Source: Pelodera strongyloides (taxonomy: Eukaryota > Nematoda > Chromadorea > Rhabditida > Rhabditidae). From it: DNA of 64,000 nt. The stretch spans positions 806,001 to 870,000 of the forward strand of contig JAANDG010000004.1 in the NCBI GenBank assembly GCA_036852015.1. The letters are read 5' to 3'. The notes under the pieces were generated by a model. That model had not been told where the DNA came from and searched no databases. It worked only from the letters and a program-made list of their open reading frames with translations. This document shows positions 11,524-23,239 of this stretch, in pieces (within the stretch, counting starts at the first letter, position 1; the number at the start of each line of letters is the position of its first letter). The translations under genes and the position numbers were made by a program.

Positions 11524-14500
11524 ATGGATTACATCAAACAGGTTACTGTCACCGGTGATGTGTCCACACTGATTGAAGATGTAGGGTTTCAATTTTTTAT
11601 ACTATTCAATCAACAATCAACCGACTGAATAGTAAGTAAGGATTTCTCCCGCCGAACTCCCGAAGGTCTCGACATACGTCGTGTACTGTTACTAATAGAA
11701 AGTTGTCACTGTTTTTATTCTCATTTCAATATTTATTTATTTAATACGAATATTTAGGATGAGGCAATGTATGCTTGGATTGACGAGGTGGCCAAAGAAA
11801 TTTGGGAGCAGAAGCCGGAATTCGCTGTTGTATGTTTTTTTGTAAATAATACATATTTCGGTGAAAAAGACGTGAATTGATCAGCCCAGAATTCCATTTA
11901 TGTACATTTTCCCTTTCTTTAGGTTCACATTCAAGGACTTTTGGCCAGTCGGGAACCAAGACAATTTGCCGAGATAATCTCTCAGGGGTACTCTCACTAT
12001 CGATTGAAATTAGGCAGTTTTCAGCGTTTACAGTAACCTAATTTTGTTTTGATGTCTCTTATAGCCAAAGCTCTTTCCGTGAAATGTCTGCGGCGATAAT
12101 TGCAGTTCTAGTTTTCGGTTCTGCATTTCACTAAATTTGATTTTGAAATATAGAAATTATATGTGTGTTGCCAGTTGCCATCATTCGGTAATACTTGTAG
12201 TTTCCTTGTTTAATCTATGCATATTTAGAATTTGCCGCACCGAGAAAATTCGTTCACATTTCGAGGCGATTCGTGGGTTCTTGGACATCCGGACAACGGT
12301 TGGTTTATACAATCAAAAATTCAAATTTTAAAATGTCTATGAATCTCCATTACGGATTACTATGTGAGGCCATAAGTACAGTAATAATCGTATTTCAGGG
12401 GCTTGGCTCGATTTATTTCTTCAAAAACGCGGAAGAAGTGAAGTTTTACGATCGATATAGTAATTCTGGATACAGGAATTTGTATGCAGGAGAACAGGTT
12501 GGCCACTTTGTTGCGATTGAATCTTTATTTTTATACCTAAACAAGGAGGGTTTCCGCAATGAATACATGGGTGGTCCGCAAGCATTATGTGGGTGGTTTG
12601 CAAGGGCCACGGGGGTGGTCTCAAAGCACAAGCCGCGACGGACCAGTCTTTTACAGGGCGGGGCGTCCAATCACCGGCTAATAGCCTTTGGGTCTCGTTC
12701 ATTCTTAGAAAAAACCAATAAATAATTAGAATTCATTTCAGTTGGAAATTGGTGCACCTGAATGTGACGGATTTATCCAATCAACATTCGAACAGACATT
12801 TTCATTCACACAAGATTTCTTCGTCAGTTATTTTATTTTCAGATATTTCCATCTTTGAATTGATTGTATAAAAGCTGTGGCCAATATTGCAATTAAAATT
12901 ACTTCTTATTAAATATATATATATATATTTTTTTTTTTTTTGTAAACGACATTTCTTCAGCGTAATGACGGTACTCGGGACATCTCAAATCAACGAACAG
13001 GATTTCTCTTGGCACGGTTTCGCATTTACGGAAAGGAATTGACGTAAGGTTTCGTAGATAAAGTTCAAACAAATAAAATAGGGCGGTTCAAAAAAGCTTC
13101 TCTAATTTTGAAGACGCAACGCTTTCGTGAGAGATGACGACTTGACGTTATGGTCGACCACAAGCTCATAAGTTAGTTGTGATTTGGGAATTTTTATTGG
13201 TTTGATTCTATTTTTCTCTATTTTTTTCTTTCCCAGATTCGTCAATCTTAATTTGCATTCGGTACCATTCGAGGACGTGAATGAACTCGTCGAACAAGTA
13301 AACCATTTTTATGAACTTTTTATTGAAAATGAGTACGCAACATACAATAGTATCAATATATTTCGATTGGAAAAGTAAATATTAGGCGTAGATTTCGAAC
13401 CTAACGCGGAGAACATGAGCCCTCTGCTCTGTGAGATCTGGTTTATTTTCGTTCATTGCAGCATGAGAATAAGAATGTTTTTATTGCGGGTTGCTGGTGT
13501 CGATCACATGACGCATTTACTGGTATTTCTTGTGCTGTCATAATAATAACTATTATTATGCAGTGCTATTTAAGCCTGAAGTGACTCGTGCCGCTACAAG
13601 AAGACAACAACAAATCGATATGTTGCTGAAGGAGTAAGGCTTTCCATATAGGTTATTAGGAGGCACACGCATTAATTAAATATTAAAGGCAGCAGCGCGT
13701 CAACGGTAGAAATAGAGCGCGCACGCATTCTGTGTGCCGCACTACTCTCGCTCGTAATGGGCGTGCCGCACTCCCCTAGCGCACATAGTATGTGCTGCTG
13801 CGATACCAAGCAGTGTCCACAGCACTACCCTCCACACATAGGGTGTGCCGCACTCTCTCGCACATCAGTTTGATGCCATTGTCGCTTCTCTTGACTCTTG
13901 GTAAACAAACTATCGAACATTTCAGACTGGAATCAGAGGGTTTGAAGGACGATGCAATCATTGTGGCCGGCGCCTTCAATGCTCAGCTTCACGAAACTGC
14001 CATGCTTGGAGTCAGTTTAATAATTCATCAGACATAATAAATTTTTACATACGTACATAGGCAGCATGTTAGTTTTTATTATACTTGTCAATTTTAGCAA
14101 CAAGCTGATCATAAGAAAGAAATGCTTGTAAATAATGTATTGAATAACGCACCTTCATGCATGATCCGAAACGTTTAGGACTTGGCGAATACCCAAAGAG
14201 CTTCAATGTTTGCACGCAAAGATGATTGTGGACACGTGGAGGCAGTCGAACAAAGAGATCGACATGGAAGGGTGATACTTAGAGAAAACTTGCTTTTACT
14301 TTTTTTTATACCCGCTTTCGCAAAAATATTTCCAAGGGGGCCAAGTTACTTTATTTTGTTTATGCGGATTAATTTTTTCAAGAGCTCATAGTCAATCAAC
14401 ATGCATGGAGAATATAACCTCATTATTCCAGACCACAGTCACCGTTGAAGAACATCGTTTTGATCTTCACTCCATTCACGATTGGTTCTTCAAACTCGGA

Positions 14501-15663
14501 AGAGGACAGATGGTTGGTTATAATTTTTTGCTTAGCGTCTCGTTTAGAACATAATTAGTCAGTGCTCATTATTATTACAAATAACCGCGCACGTTGAAAA
14601 TGTCTCGCTGCACTGTTCCCTGAAATGTCAGTCGGCTTGCTTTATCACTAATCCCATTTCAGGTGAAGAAGTACAACGGCGAGCTGTCTCAGGTAGTTTT
14701 CGGTGGAAAACTTCAAGAAGAAAGCGTCTTCTTCCAGGTAAATCATTTAGTGTCGCATAACCTTACTGCGGTAAACTTACAGGTATGTTGACGCACAGTA
14801 TTCGTCGATATACCAACTATAAGAGAAAGACAGATACGATTAGCAGCAAAGAAATTTATGCCTTCGCTCAGTAATTAAAAAGCGAAGATGTTGAGATAAA
14901 CCCAATCTTTTGTTTCAGCCCTCCCGTCACTATGGTATTAATCCAGACAATGGAAAGGAGGAGTTCCTAAGAAACTTGTGTCCAGCATGGGCTGATCGTG
15001 TACTGTACAATGAGACATTAAGTGATCTATTCAGACATGTAAGTCAAATATGCGCCCCATATAAGAAAGAAACCGTGCTAAACAAAGTTCACCGATAGAT
15101 AGAAATGAAGCACTGTAAATGTAATATGCAGTAAATCGAGCTTTCCACTACTGTATCGCGTTCTTTGCAGACTCTTTAACTTCTTGTTGCTACTACTGTA
15201 GCCTTTCCTTTTGCGACGCCAGTCAATAGCAATGCATTAAAGCGAAATGCTAGCCCCTTTGGAAAATTCGCATATGATAAGCAAATCCTATGTATCCTAT
15301 GCTAATTTTGTACGATCGTCCACAGCAATCGTACAAAATTAGCATAGGATACATAGGATTTGATTATCATATGCAAATTTTCCAAAGAGGCTAGCATTTC
15401 GCTTTAAAGGGAGGCGCAAAAGAAACTGAATATATTCGTTGTTGACTCATGCGCTCATGCCACTTCATCTGTACTACTGTAGCACATATTCCTTTTACGA
15501 ATATGTGCTACAGTAGTACCTCTTTTAGCTCTACTACTGTGCCAACTATTTATTTCAGGACTCATTCTGCGCCTCTGGCCTCTACTACGGTATCGTCGCT
15601 GAGAAAGTTCGCGTCGGACAACACAAACCTGTGGCTCTACATGCAACGATCTGCCTAAAATAA
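11524..15663 (+). CDS. INPP5A: INPP5A-type inositol polyphosphate 5-phosphatase homologue, probably catalytically dead
   Basis: Exons: 11524-11580, 11758-11829, 11923-11987, 12065-12078, 12229-12302, 12399-12497, 12742-12822, 12961-13043, 13237-13297, 13564-13633, 13926-14010, 14179-14271, 14432-14512, 14663-14737, 14919-15038, 15559-15663 (TAA). About 411 residues, equal to the family length. The order matches type I 5-phosphatases: TFVNLNLHSVPF (NIHL region), IIVAGAFNAQL (GDFN region), CPAWADRVL (PAWCDR motif) and VGQHKPVALH (GDHKPV motif). The metal-binding Glu (HCQE) is Gly, the GDFN Asp is Ala, the NIHL His is Asn and the last Asp is Gln. PAW.DR and the final His remain. Active members hydrolyse InsP3 and InsP4 at membranes; this one probably cannot. 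The ATG follows a TTTCAG acceptor by one base. The junction 13297/13564 needs one extra base to stay in frame. Confidence 0.82.
15237..15407. mobile_element. foldback MITE, TTAAAGCGAAAT termini
   Basis: A 171-bp near-perfect palindrome in the last intron of the INPP5A homologue, bounded by TTAA on both sides. Termini are TTAAAGCGAAATGC and its complement; the loop lies near 15323. No coding capacity. The terminus is shared with the CCGGCCGG family at 56661-56841, suggesting one mobilising transposase that targets TTAA. Confidence 0.85.
15471..15519. repeat. perfect 21-bp hairpin
   Basis: Arms 15471-15491 and 15499-15519 are exact reverse complements with a 7-nt loop. The arm core TACTACTGTAGC recurs in part near 15190 and 15533. 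It sits 40 bp upstream of the last INPP5A-type exon, so a folded pre-mRNA could bring the acceptor into a structured context (inference). Confidence 0.8.
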
Positions 15664-17403
15664 TTGAAATGTCTGATTGATACAATACAAAGCCCGATAA
15701 TAGCGTTGAACTAATCTTCAAGTTGACTCCTATCTTATATCTTACCTGATCCCGATTGTGTATCCTATATTTGGATCTTCTATTGTTAGCTGTTGCTGGT
15801 TCACAACCATGCATAATATCCGATCTGCGATTCCGACTGCCACTTTACAATGTTTTTTTTATTTTTTATTTAACGTGCTCAATAGTGCTTCGCAGTGCGA
15901 CAGAAAGTAGAAAATATCGGTTCCCTTCTTACACTTCTTGCTTGAACTAATGCGTAGGCAAAACATCAATATTCCATTATTTCCCCAAAGATTCCCAAAG
16001 TTTCCATTATTTCCTCAGACTAGCGTTCCAAACGCAATTTACATACATTTGTTTATGTTGTGCTAATAAATAGCCTCGCAGCACTTTCTTGGTTTCCAGC
16101 GCATTGTTTAGCATAACGCCAATCGTCGGCTTCTGACTTCGCTCAAATTGAGAGCCAGCAGAAAAAATCTTCACAACAGATTCATTCACCAAAAAAGAGC
16201 TCCTAGTAGCCACTGCGCTAATATAATAAAATTTAACATATAACATTTGACTCCTATTATGAGTAACGGCTTCACAGAAACCACTAATCTACGATGAGCG
16301 TTACCTTAAAACAATTGACAAGAAAACTATAATATCTATAAAACTTGCGAGGATATGTTAACAACACCAAATAAAAGCTAATAACAGTTGAAGATCACAA
16401 GTTAGTTGAGAAATCATGCTAAAATTGAGATAGAAATTGCAAACAAAATTCGCGCTCATTGCCATCACGCAACAGCGTAATCTCTAAAAGTCACTTCGGA
16501 AATATAGTAAACAAAGCTCATCTTGTCTCTCTATAGGACGTAAATTTAGCCTTAAATTTTATACACTAACATCTTTCATATACTCGACTATGATAATTTC
16601 TCTATACCCACTATCTATCCTAACGTGCCAAAATATCTCTCTAGATTTCAATATCTTATAACATTATAAACTGCTGCAAAAAAAGGAATTCGCTTCTCTG
16701 TGTGTGATGACTATATAAATGCTTTCAAAAAAATCAGACTATAATTATAGTCGAACTTTCGAAACAAATTATGTTAAAGGTGTCGGAAAACTAGGGAAAA
16801 CATCTCGGGACACAATAACAAGGCAAACGTGACTAACTGTAATAAGTAAATCCAAATAAACAGCTTCCCTTCCAGCACTAATTTTCTAAATTTCTAACTG
16901 ACACTGAATTCAACGCTCCGCCTCCGAGGGACTTCTATTAACCTTCTCTGCACACTCGTTGTTCCTCATCGAAACCGCTTCGCTGTACCTTCTGAAAAGG
17001 ATACGGTAAAAAATACTATACACATATCATTTCTATTCTCGTTTCTGTTCTTGTCTCAATAAAGAGAACAGTTAAATAAAATCTAATAATTACGGTGAGC
17101 AGTAAAGTTAAAGCTATTTGGTATATAAACAGTCTTATGTAGAAATGGAAAGTAGTTAAAATATTAAGTGCGTAATGTGTAAACTGGTAGGGGACCTCGT
17201 TTCGACCCCATAGTCATATACGAGGATTTATGCCACCGGGGTGGGGTCATCCTCAGTATGATGCCCCGGTGGAATATAGTATCAGAATTAATAGATTTAA
17301 TACTAACGTATATCGAGAAAGGAAATATGCGTAGCAAATATAGTTAATTTTCTAAGTGTTAGTATGGATAATATGTATGTACGGTGTAGTGTCTACAATA
17401 AAT
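15664..17403. other. intergenic between convergent genes
   Basis: The INPP5A homologue (plus) and JMJD6 (minus) converge on this AT-rich 1.7 kb stretch. No exon or RNA gene recognised. A short near-palindrome (CACCGGGGTGGGGT / ATGCCCCGGTGG) lies at 17232-17272. Confidence 0.5.
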
Positions 17404-20400
17404 TCATAATAAAACTTCCAACTTCCAACTACATTCCCACCTCTTCCTCGTTCCTCCCTCCAACATCATCCTATCCTCTCCCCCATTTCCTGAATCATCA
17501 TCGGACGAGTCATCACTGCTAGAACTCGAACTACTCGAATCGGATGAGGAATCTGTTTCCTGTGGTGTTTGCATTGCTTCCTCCATTACGGGAATCAACT
17601 CTGGTCTTTCGGTCTTCAGTCTGCAATAAAAATAACACTACTCCAATGCAATCAAGTAAAGCCAAATTAAAATTGCTACCGAAAAAAAAACACAAATCCA
17701 CGATGCTGTTACGTTATTGCGTAAACCGTAAGCCAAGGTCAAGCCAACAGAGCACGTTTGATCCTCGTTTGTTTATGGTGTAATGAAAACTGAAACAAGA
17801 TAATTCACCTCTTGAACCAATGTTTGCTGAACTTGGGGCGCCCTCTCACAGTTTTCGGCCACACAATATGCAAATTCGCGATCGAGCACAGATTCTGAGT
17901 GACGGCCACAGTCGTGTCCTCATTTATAACCACATGCCACCAGCCTAGAAAAACGCATTTTCCAACATCTTTTCCAAAAAATAGGAAAAAATGGTGATGA
18001 CACTCGGGTCCAAAGTGAATCCATATTCGACCAAGTACTCGCAAAATAACTACAGGAATAAGTCTGAGCTATTTATCACTTAGCTGACACCAACCCGAAG
18101 GTACAAACATCGTTTCTCCGGGATTTTGTCGACATTCAATAAAGGGGAACTCCTTGGGCCAGAGGGAATCAGTTACCTGAAACACGGATGCATTGTTATG
18201 TGCATTGTAAATGTGTTATGATGAGAAAAAAAAGATCTTACAGTATTCCGAAAAGTCACACTACATATTACATGGAACACTGGAGGAATTGAACGTTGTG
18301 GATTCTTTACATCTTAATCTTAATTACAACAACATCAACAGTTATGGTTTATGTTGCAACTACGCTGCAACGAGCATATTTACCCTTGAAACATACATTT
18401 ACCACGTAATTCTGTAGATGCTTATTACTTCATTGTGAATTACTCAATTAACATGTGAATCATTATATATAACAAGATGAGGTTGACCCTATACGGACTC
18501 GCTCATTGGAGCATCATAGTTAGGGTTGACAGAGCCTGAGCAAAACTGGTCCTATATTATTGCCGTTCATACGGCCCCCCGGACGCTATTGGAGATTTAC
18601 TCAAGTGAATCTATCCCCGTCCAACTCTCTCTATATTATCGTCTAAATAAGGTGTTCCGATAGGGCAAGTCTATTCATGGCGACCGCGGAAAATACCGAT
18701 TCCTGCAGTTTAAATAATTCTGCTGTTTTTGGAAGGAGTGACCATTTATTGGTCACACGGAGGAGTGACCATTTATTGGTCACAGGAAGGAGTGACCATT
18801 TATTGGTCACATCAATTGCAATTGATTCACCTAATCTTATTAAGAATTTTTCTAGTTCACCATCCTCTCATTTTCGTATGTCAGTTAAAAAAGTTCTTAA
18901 AACTAGATCACGACGTGCGAATTCTAAGGAAAAGAGTAAGTATTCTCGGTCAGATAGCAAGATAAAGTCCAAAGAACAATCTCCGAAGGCAGAGCCTAAG
19001 GCCACCTCCTGGCTCACCGGCGAACCACCCCCGGTTCGCCCCGAAGGGGCGGAGCTGGGGTGGACCACCTCCCCAAAGAAATTTTTGGTGAATTTTTAAT
19101 TTTTAATTTATTTGCTTTCAGATGATGTCTCGTATCGAAACAACTATGCTGGACACTCAACTCATCGTAATAAGCTCAAAAATGCAATAAAAACCTTATT
19201 CTGTATTTGTGTCATAATTGGTTTGGTGTCCCACAAGTCATTGATTGTGTTTTATTTGAAGAGACAGAGGAGAGAAATCATGCAGAGAGAGTTGTAAAGG
19301 CGGAGAGCGCAGGCTTAGTGTAGGAAAGAGATACCGATACCGTATTTTAGTTATCTCTTTTTGTTATTATGTTTATGTTAACAAAGTGAAATAAGGTTAC
19401 TATTAATAATGGTTGTTAATATTGGTAGAAGTGAGTTGGAGAAGTTTGATGATGGATGAAAGATAGTTTTGCAATACTGGAAATACCCACCATGTGAGTA
19501 TTTTGTCAAATTTGTGTTAAAAAACCATTCCCAAATTGCTCAATTTTTAAAATTGTGAAACGAGAGTGGGTCCATTGTAAAGAGCACAAAAAATGCTTCA
19601 AAACAATGTATAAATGTTTATACTTATGAATTGAATGTCACTCAAAAAACTTATTATATAAGTACTTCATGTGTCTATACTTAATACTCGGCGCAGGGCC
19701 AAATAGTCAAAAAAAGAAAAAAAACTAGCGCAAAAAATTCGCCCGACTTGCCGCCCTAATTTAATTAAAAAATACCTAAAGAAGGCGCTAAAGCAAAAAT
19801 CTAATCTCATAGGCGGATAGACCATAAAATGTGCTATTCAACTAATAAAACTTTTTTGGAAAACTATTAGTTTATAAGTGTTTCGGAAATGGTTTTATAC
19901 CCAACGGACCGCTGGTGATTTCGCCGGTGAGAGGCCCGACTTCTCTCCAGTTTTTCGCAAATATCAGAAAAACCGCTGGAATTTATGTAAAGACAAGTCT
20001 GATATTTTTTAACCGCAATTAAATGGGCTACAAAACCTTGTCTTTATTATTTAAAAAAAAGTAGAATAGAAAGTTTGGGAAATGGTTTTATCGATGGTGA
20101 GAGCGGCGGTGCGCTGAAAAAAACGTTGAAAAATACCCCTTACGTAGACTATTTTTATAACTTTTCATATATAAGCTCCAAATAAATTAAAATGTTTCCA
20201 ACTAGGGTTTGTAGCAAATTTTCTGTAGAATAAAACCCTAATCTCAGATTCTCGAAATTGAATCGTCGGGAATGGTTTTTTTTAACTTATAGCATGCCAA
20301 CTTCAGTGCCCCAGACTAAAAAAACATGGGGAAAGAGGGCGCGTGCTTGTATAGTTCCTTTTCACACAGAACAGAAAGTGCCCTTTGGCCTAGTGGATAA

Positions 20401-23205
20401 GGCTCGTGACTGCAAAGCTGGAGACGAAGGTTCGAACCCGAGTAGAGTGAAAACTTTTTGCAGGAATTTTTTTTCTCAAAAAAGTTACAAGAAGCTGCAC
20501 TTCACATAACCATACGATATAAGTATACAAGGCAAACACATCAATACGAACAATTCACAACAAACGTGTATTTATTTTCACCATTATCACAACTGTGTTA
20601 ACGAACCACCATTTTTCTCATTCACCATGCTGCATTCACTGACAACATAACAACCCACAAACTGAAACCAAATCAACCAAACAACACCATTAATTCCAAT
20701 TAAAATATTTATTAAGCGTGAATAAGTGAGATTGCAAAGGGAAAGGAAATAATATGGCACGCCGTGTATCGTAAGCAAGGATATAGCACAGGCGGAAAGG
20801 GTGCAGCAGGCACGCACACACATCACACAACTGAAAATAATAGTTAGGTTAGTGAAATGAAAATAAAAACTATTAGTTCGTTTTAAACTTAATTATATTG
20901 TTATATATTGTTACAATTTTGTGTTATAAACACTATATCATACGGTAGAAATTTTTTTGAGTACCGTATACCTTAAATTATTGATTTTTTAAAAATGGCC
21001 TAAAACCACCCCCGCCCGAAGGGCGGAAAACCACCTCCGGAAATTTTTGGGGTCACCGGCGACCTTTATGCTCTGTCCGAAGGAGAACCTGAGCTCATTT
21101 AAAAGAGTATGTACCCGAGTTACCAATGCGATAAAAACCAAAGTAGACAAAACAGAGTACCAAATTCAGATTTTGAAAAATCTGAATAAGAAAGATTTGA
21201 ATGAGACAACAAGACTCAAGACAATTAATGATGCAAATGTAGAAATAGAATTCATAAAGAAAGGACTAGACAAATTGAGAGCTATTGCTGAAGTGGCGGA
21301 AAGAAAAGGTAATAGATACCAGAAACATTTCTTGTATAATGAAGGTCCTATGCTAACAAATCTGTTGAATGTTCAAAGCGACGCGTTACGTCATCAAATA
21401 AGTGAGCTACAAAGAACCACAACCCCGAGTGCAACTCCAAAAATGACCGAAACACTATCCATCAGGGACCATCAATCCGAATATTCGAAACATCTACCAT
21501 ACACTGTAAGTAATCCCCTTCATAACACTCCCCAGAACAAAAAAGTCCTATATAACCATCACGAAACAAGCACACCAAGCGAAGCCATTCTACGACTTAC
21601 TGAAATGTTACCTACAAAAAGCATGGGAACAGTCAATAATGATGAAAGATTTACGGTTAACAATTCAAACATAAACACAATCAAGTGGAAACTTGACAAA
21701 TCACTTGTCCGCATTGACGTAACACCATTCAATGGTACCCTGGAAAACTTCGACAGTTTCTGGGAACAATTCGATTCATTAATCAATTCGCAAGCATGCC
21801 CAGACGTGCAAAAATTCATCGCTTTGAAGAAACTATGTACAGGAAAAGCAGCCGAATGCATTAGACAATTTCCCGTCACAAACGAATACTATCAGGATGC
21901 AATTAGCCTAATTAAAGAACAATTTGGAGACCCAGTCATGAAAAAGAGAGCGCTGTACGCAAAACTCACAGCTATCCGACAATCGTCATCTTCCACCAGA
22001 GCTCTCCAAAAGACATATTTTGACATCAAGGCAACGTGTTTGCGACTAAGAAAGTACGAAGATCTCAACAATATGACGATCAAAAAAGAAATAAGGAAAA
22101 AGTTCCCTTTGGAGATTATACAACCGGTGACACTAGTCGAATTGCAAAATGGAACAGAATTCACCACAAATGAACTACTTGATGCAATCTTCAGGGAAGT
22201 TACAACAAAGGTTGACACAGAAAGAGCAAGAGAGTATCATTACGCCGAGATCGCAGCGTACAAATCTTGTCTGATTTGCAAAAAGACAGGTCATAGAACC
22301 CTAAATTGTAAGAGACAAATTGACGCCCGGGTACTTAATAAGATAATCTGCAATGAGAAAGTATGCAGGAAGTGCTTCGAGTCTGACCACCAAACAAGGT
22401 CGTGCCCTGACCAGAACTGCAAGGTGTGCAAGGGAGCTCACAGCGCGAAGCTATGTTTTAAGTCATTGCAAAGAAACACAATCCCTACCAGGAGGAGACC
22501 ACTCATCAGAAGAATTATCAATAGAGGCAAATATTACAAGAGCAGCTGCACATAATGTAGCACAATCAAGTAGATCCTACAAGCAAGAAGAAATCAACAC
22601 ATTTCAATTCTAATTATTGTTTTTAGGAATTTTCGTTTGCGTGAGTGTTGCAACTACGCTGCAACGAGCATATTTACCCTTGAAACATACATTTACCACG
22701 TAATTCTGTAGATGCTTATTACTTCATTGTGAATTACTCAATTAACATGTGAATCATTATATATAACAAGATGAGGTTGACCCTATACGGACTCGCTCAT
22801 TGGAGCATCATAGTTAGGGTTGACAGAGCCTGAGCAAAACTGGTCCTATATTATTGCCGTTCATACGGCCCCCCGGACGCTATTGGAGATTTACTCAAGT
22901 GAATCTATCCCCGTCCAACTCTCTCTATATTATCGTCTAAATAAGGTGTTCCGATAGGGCAAGTCTATTCAGTTTATGTTTATGGTAATCATTAGAGAGC
23001 ATACCCTTCTGTAAACCGTGTTAAACCAAGTAACTGCCTCATCCGGGTGTTTTCCACATTCAGATTTGTACGGTTTAACGATAGACTTCGGTGCCTCGGG
23101 AGGGATAAGCACCCATCTATAAAACAATGTAAAGAGTAACCCAAGTGTGAAGATAAAAATGGTCTGTTCTTAATCACCACCGCACAAGTACAATAAACGA
23201 TAAGA

Positions 23206-23239
<34 letters not shown>

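Larger units (their letters stand above)
18677..22555 (+). pseudogene. gag-like gene split by a hAT-like insertion
   Basis: The frame opens at the ATG at 18677, is broken at 18989 by a 2.1 kb insertion, and resumes after 21083 in the same frame as the uninterrupted copy at 1-516, running to a stop at 22555. The C-terminal part has three zinc knuckles of the CCHC kind, two CX2CX4HX4C ([28 protein letters not shown]) and one CX2CX3HX4C ([13 protein letters not shown]), plus an upstream helical domain with the FWEQF-type motif of BEL/Pao gag. Three tandem GRSDHLLVT repeats lie near the N-terminus. As it stands the protein is interrupted. Confidence 0.85.
18352..22971 (+). mobile_element. gag-only BEL/Pao-like LTR retrotransposon in JMJD6 intron
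   Basis: Two 326-bp LTRs (18352-18677 and 22646-22971) appear identical by eye, start TGTTGCAAC and end CTATTCA. They are flanked by the 5-bp duplication GTTTA (18347-18351 and 22972-22976). The primer-binding site TGGCGACC directly follows the 5' LTR. The interior holds only a gag-type gene, ending at 22555, then about 90 bp to the 3' LTR. There is no protease, reverse transcriptase or integrase, so it must depend on enzymes from elsewhere. It is oriented opposite to JMJD6. Identical LTRs imply a recent insertion. Confidence 0.93.

Noticed and set aside
12421..12725. Open frames on both strands around 12421-12725
   Set aside because: The plus frame is INPP5A exon 12399-12497 read on into its intron; the minus frames are shadows.
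17404..17620. Ser/Asp-rich frame as a separate low-complexity gene
   Set aside because: It is the last exon of JMJD6; a poly-Ser tail is typical of that family and the phase matches the preceding exon.
20379..20452. Functional tRNA inside the hAT-like element
   Set aside because: A and B boxes are present but the anticodon and T stems do not pair.
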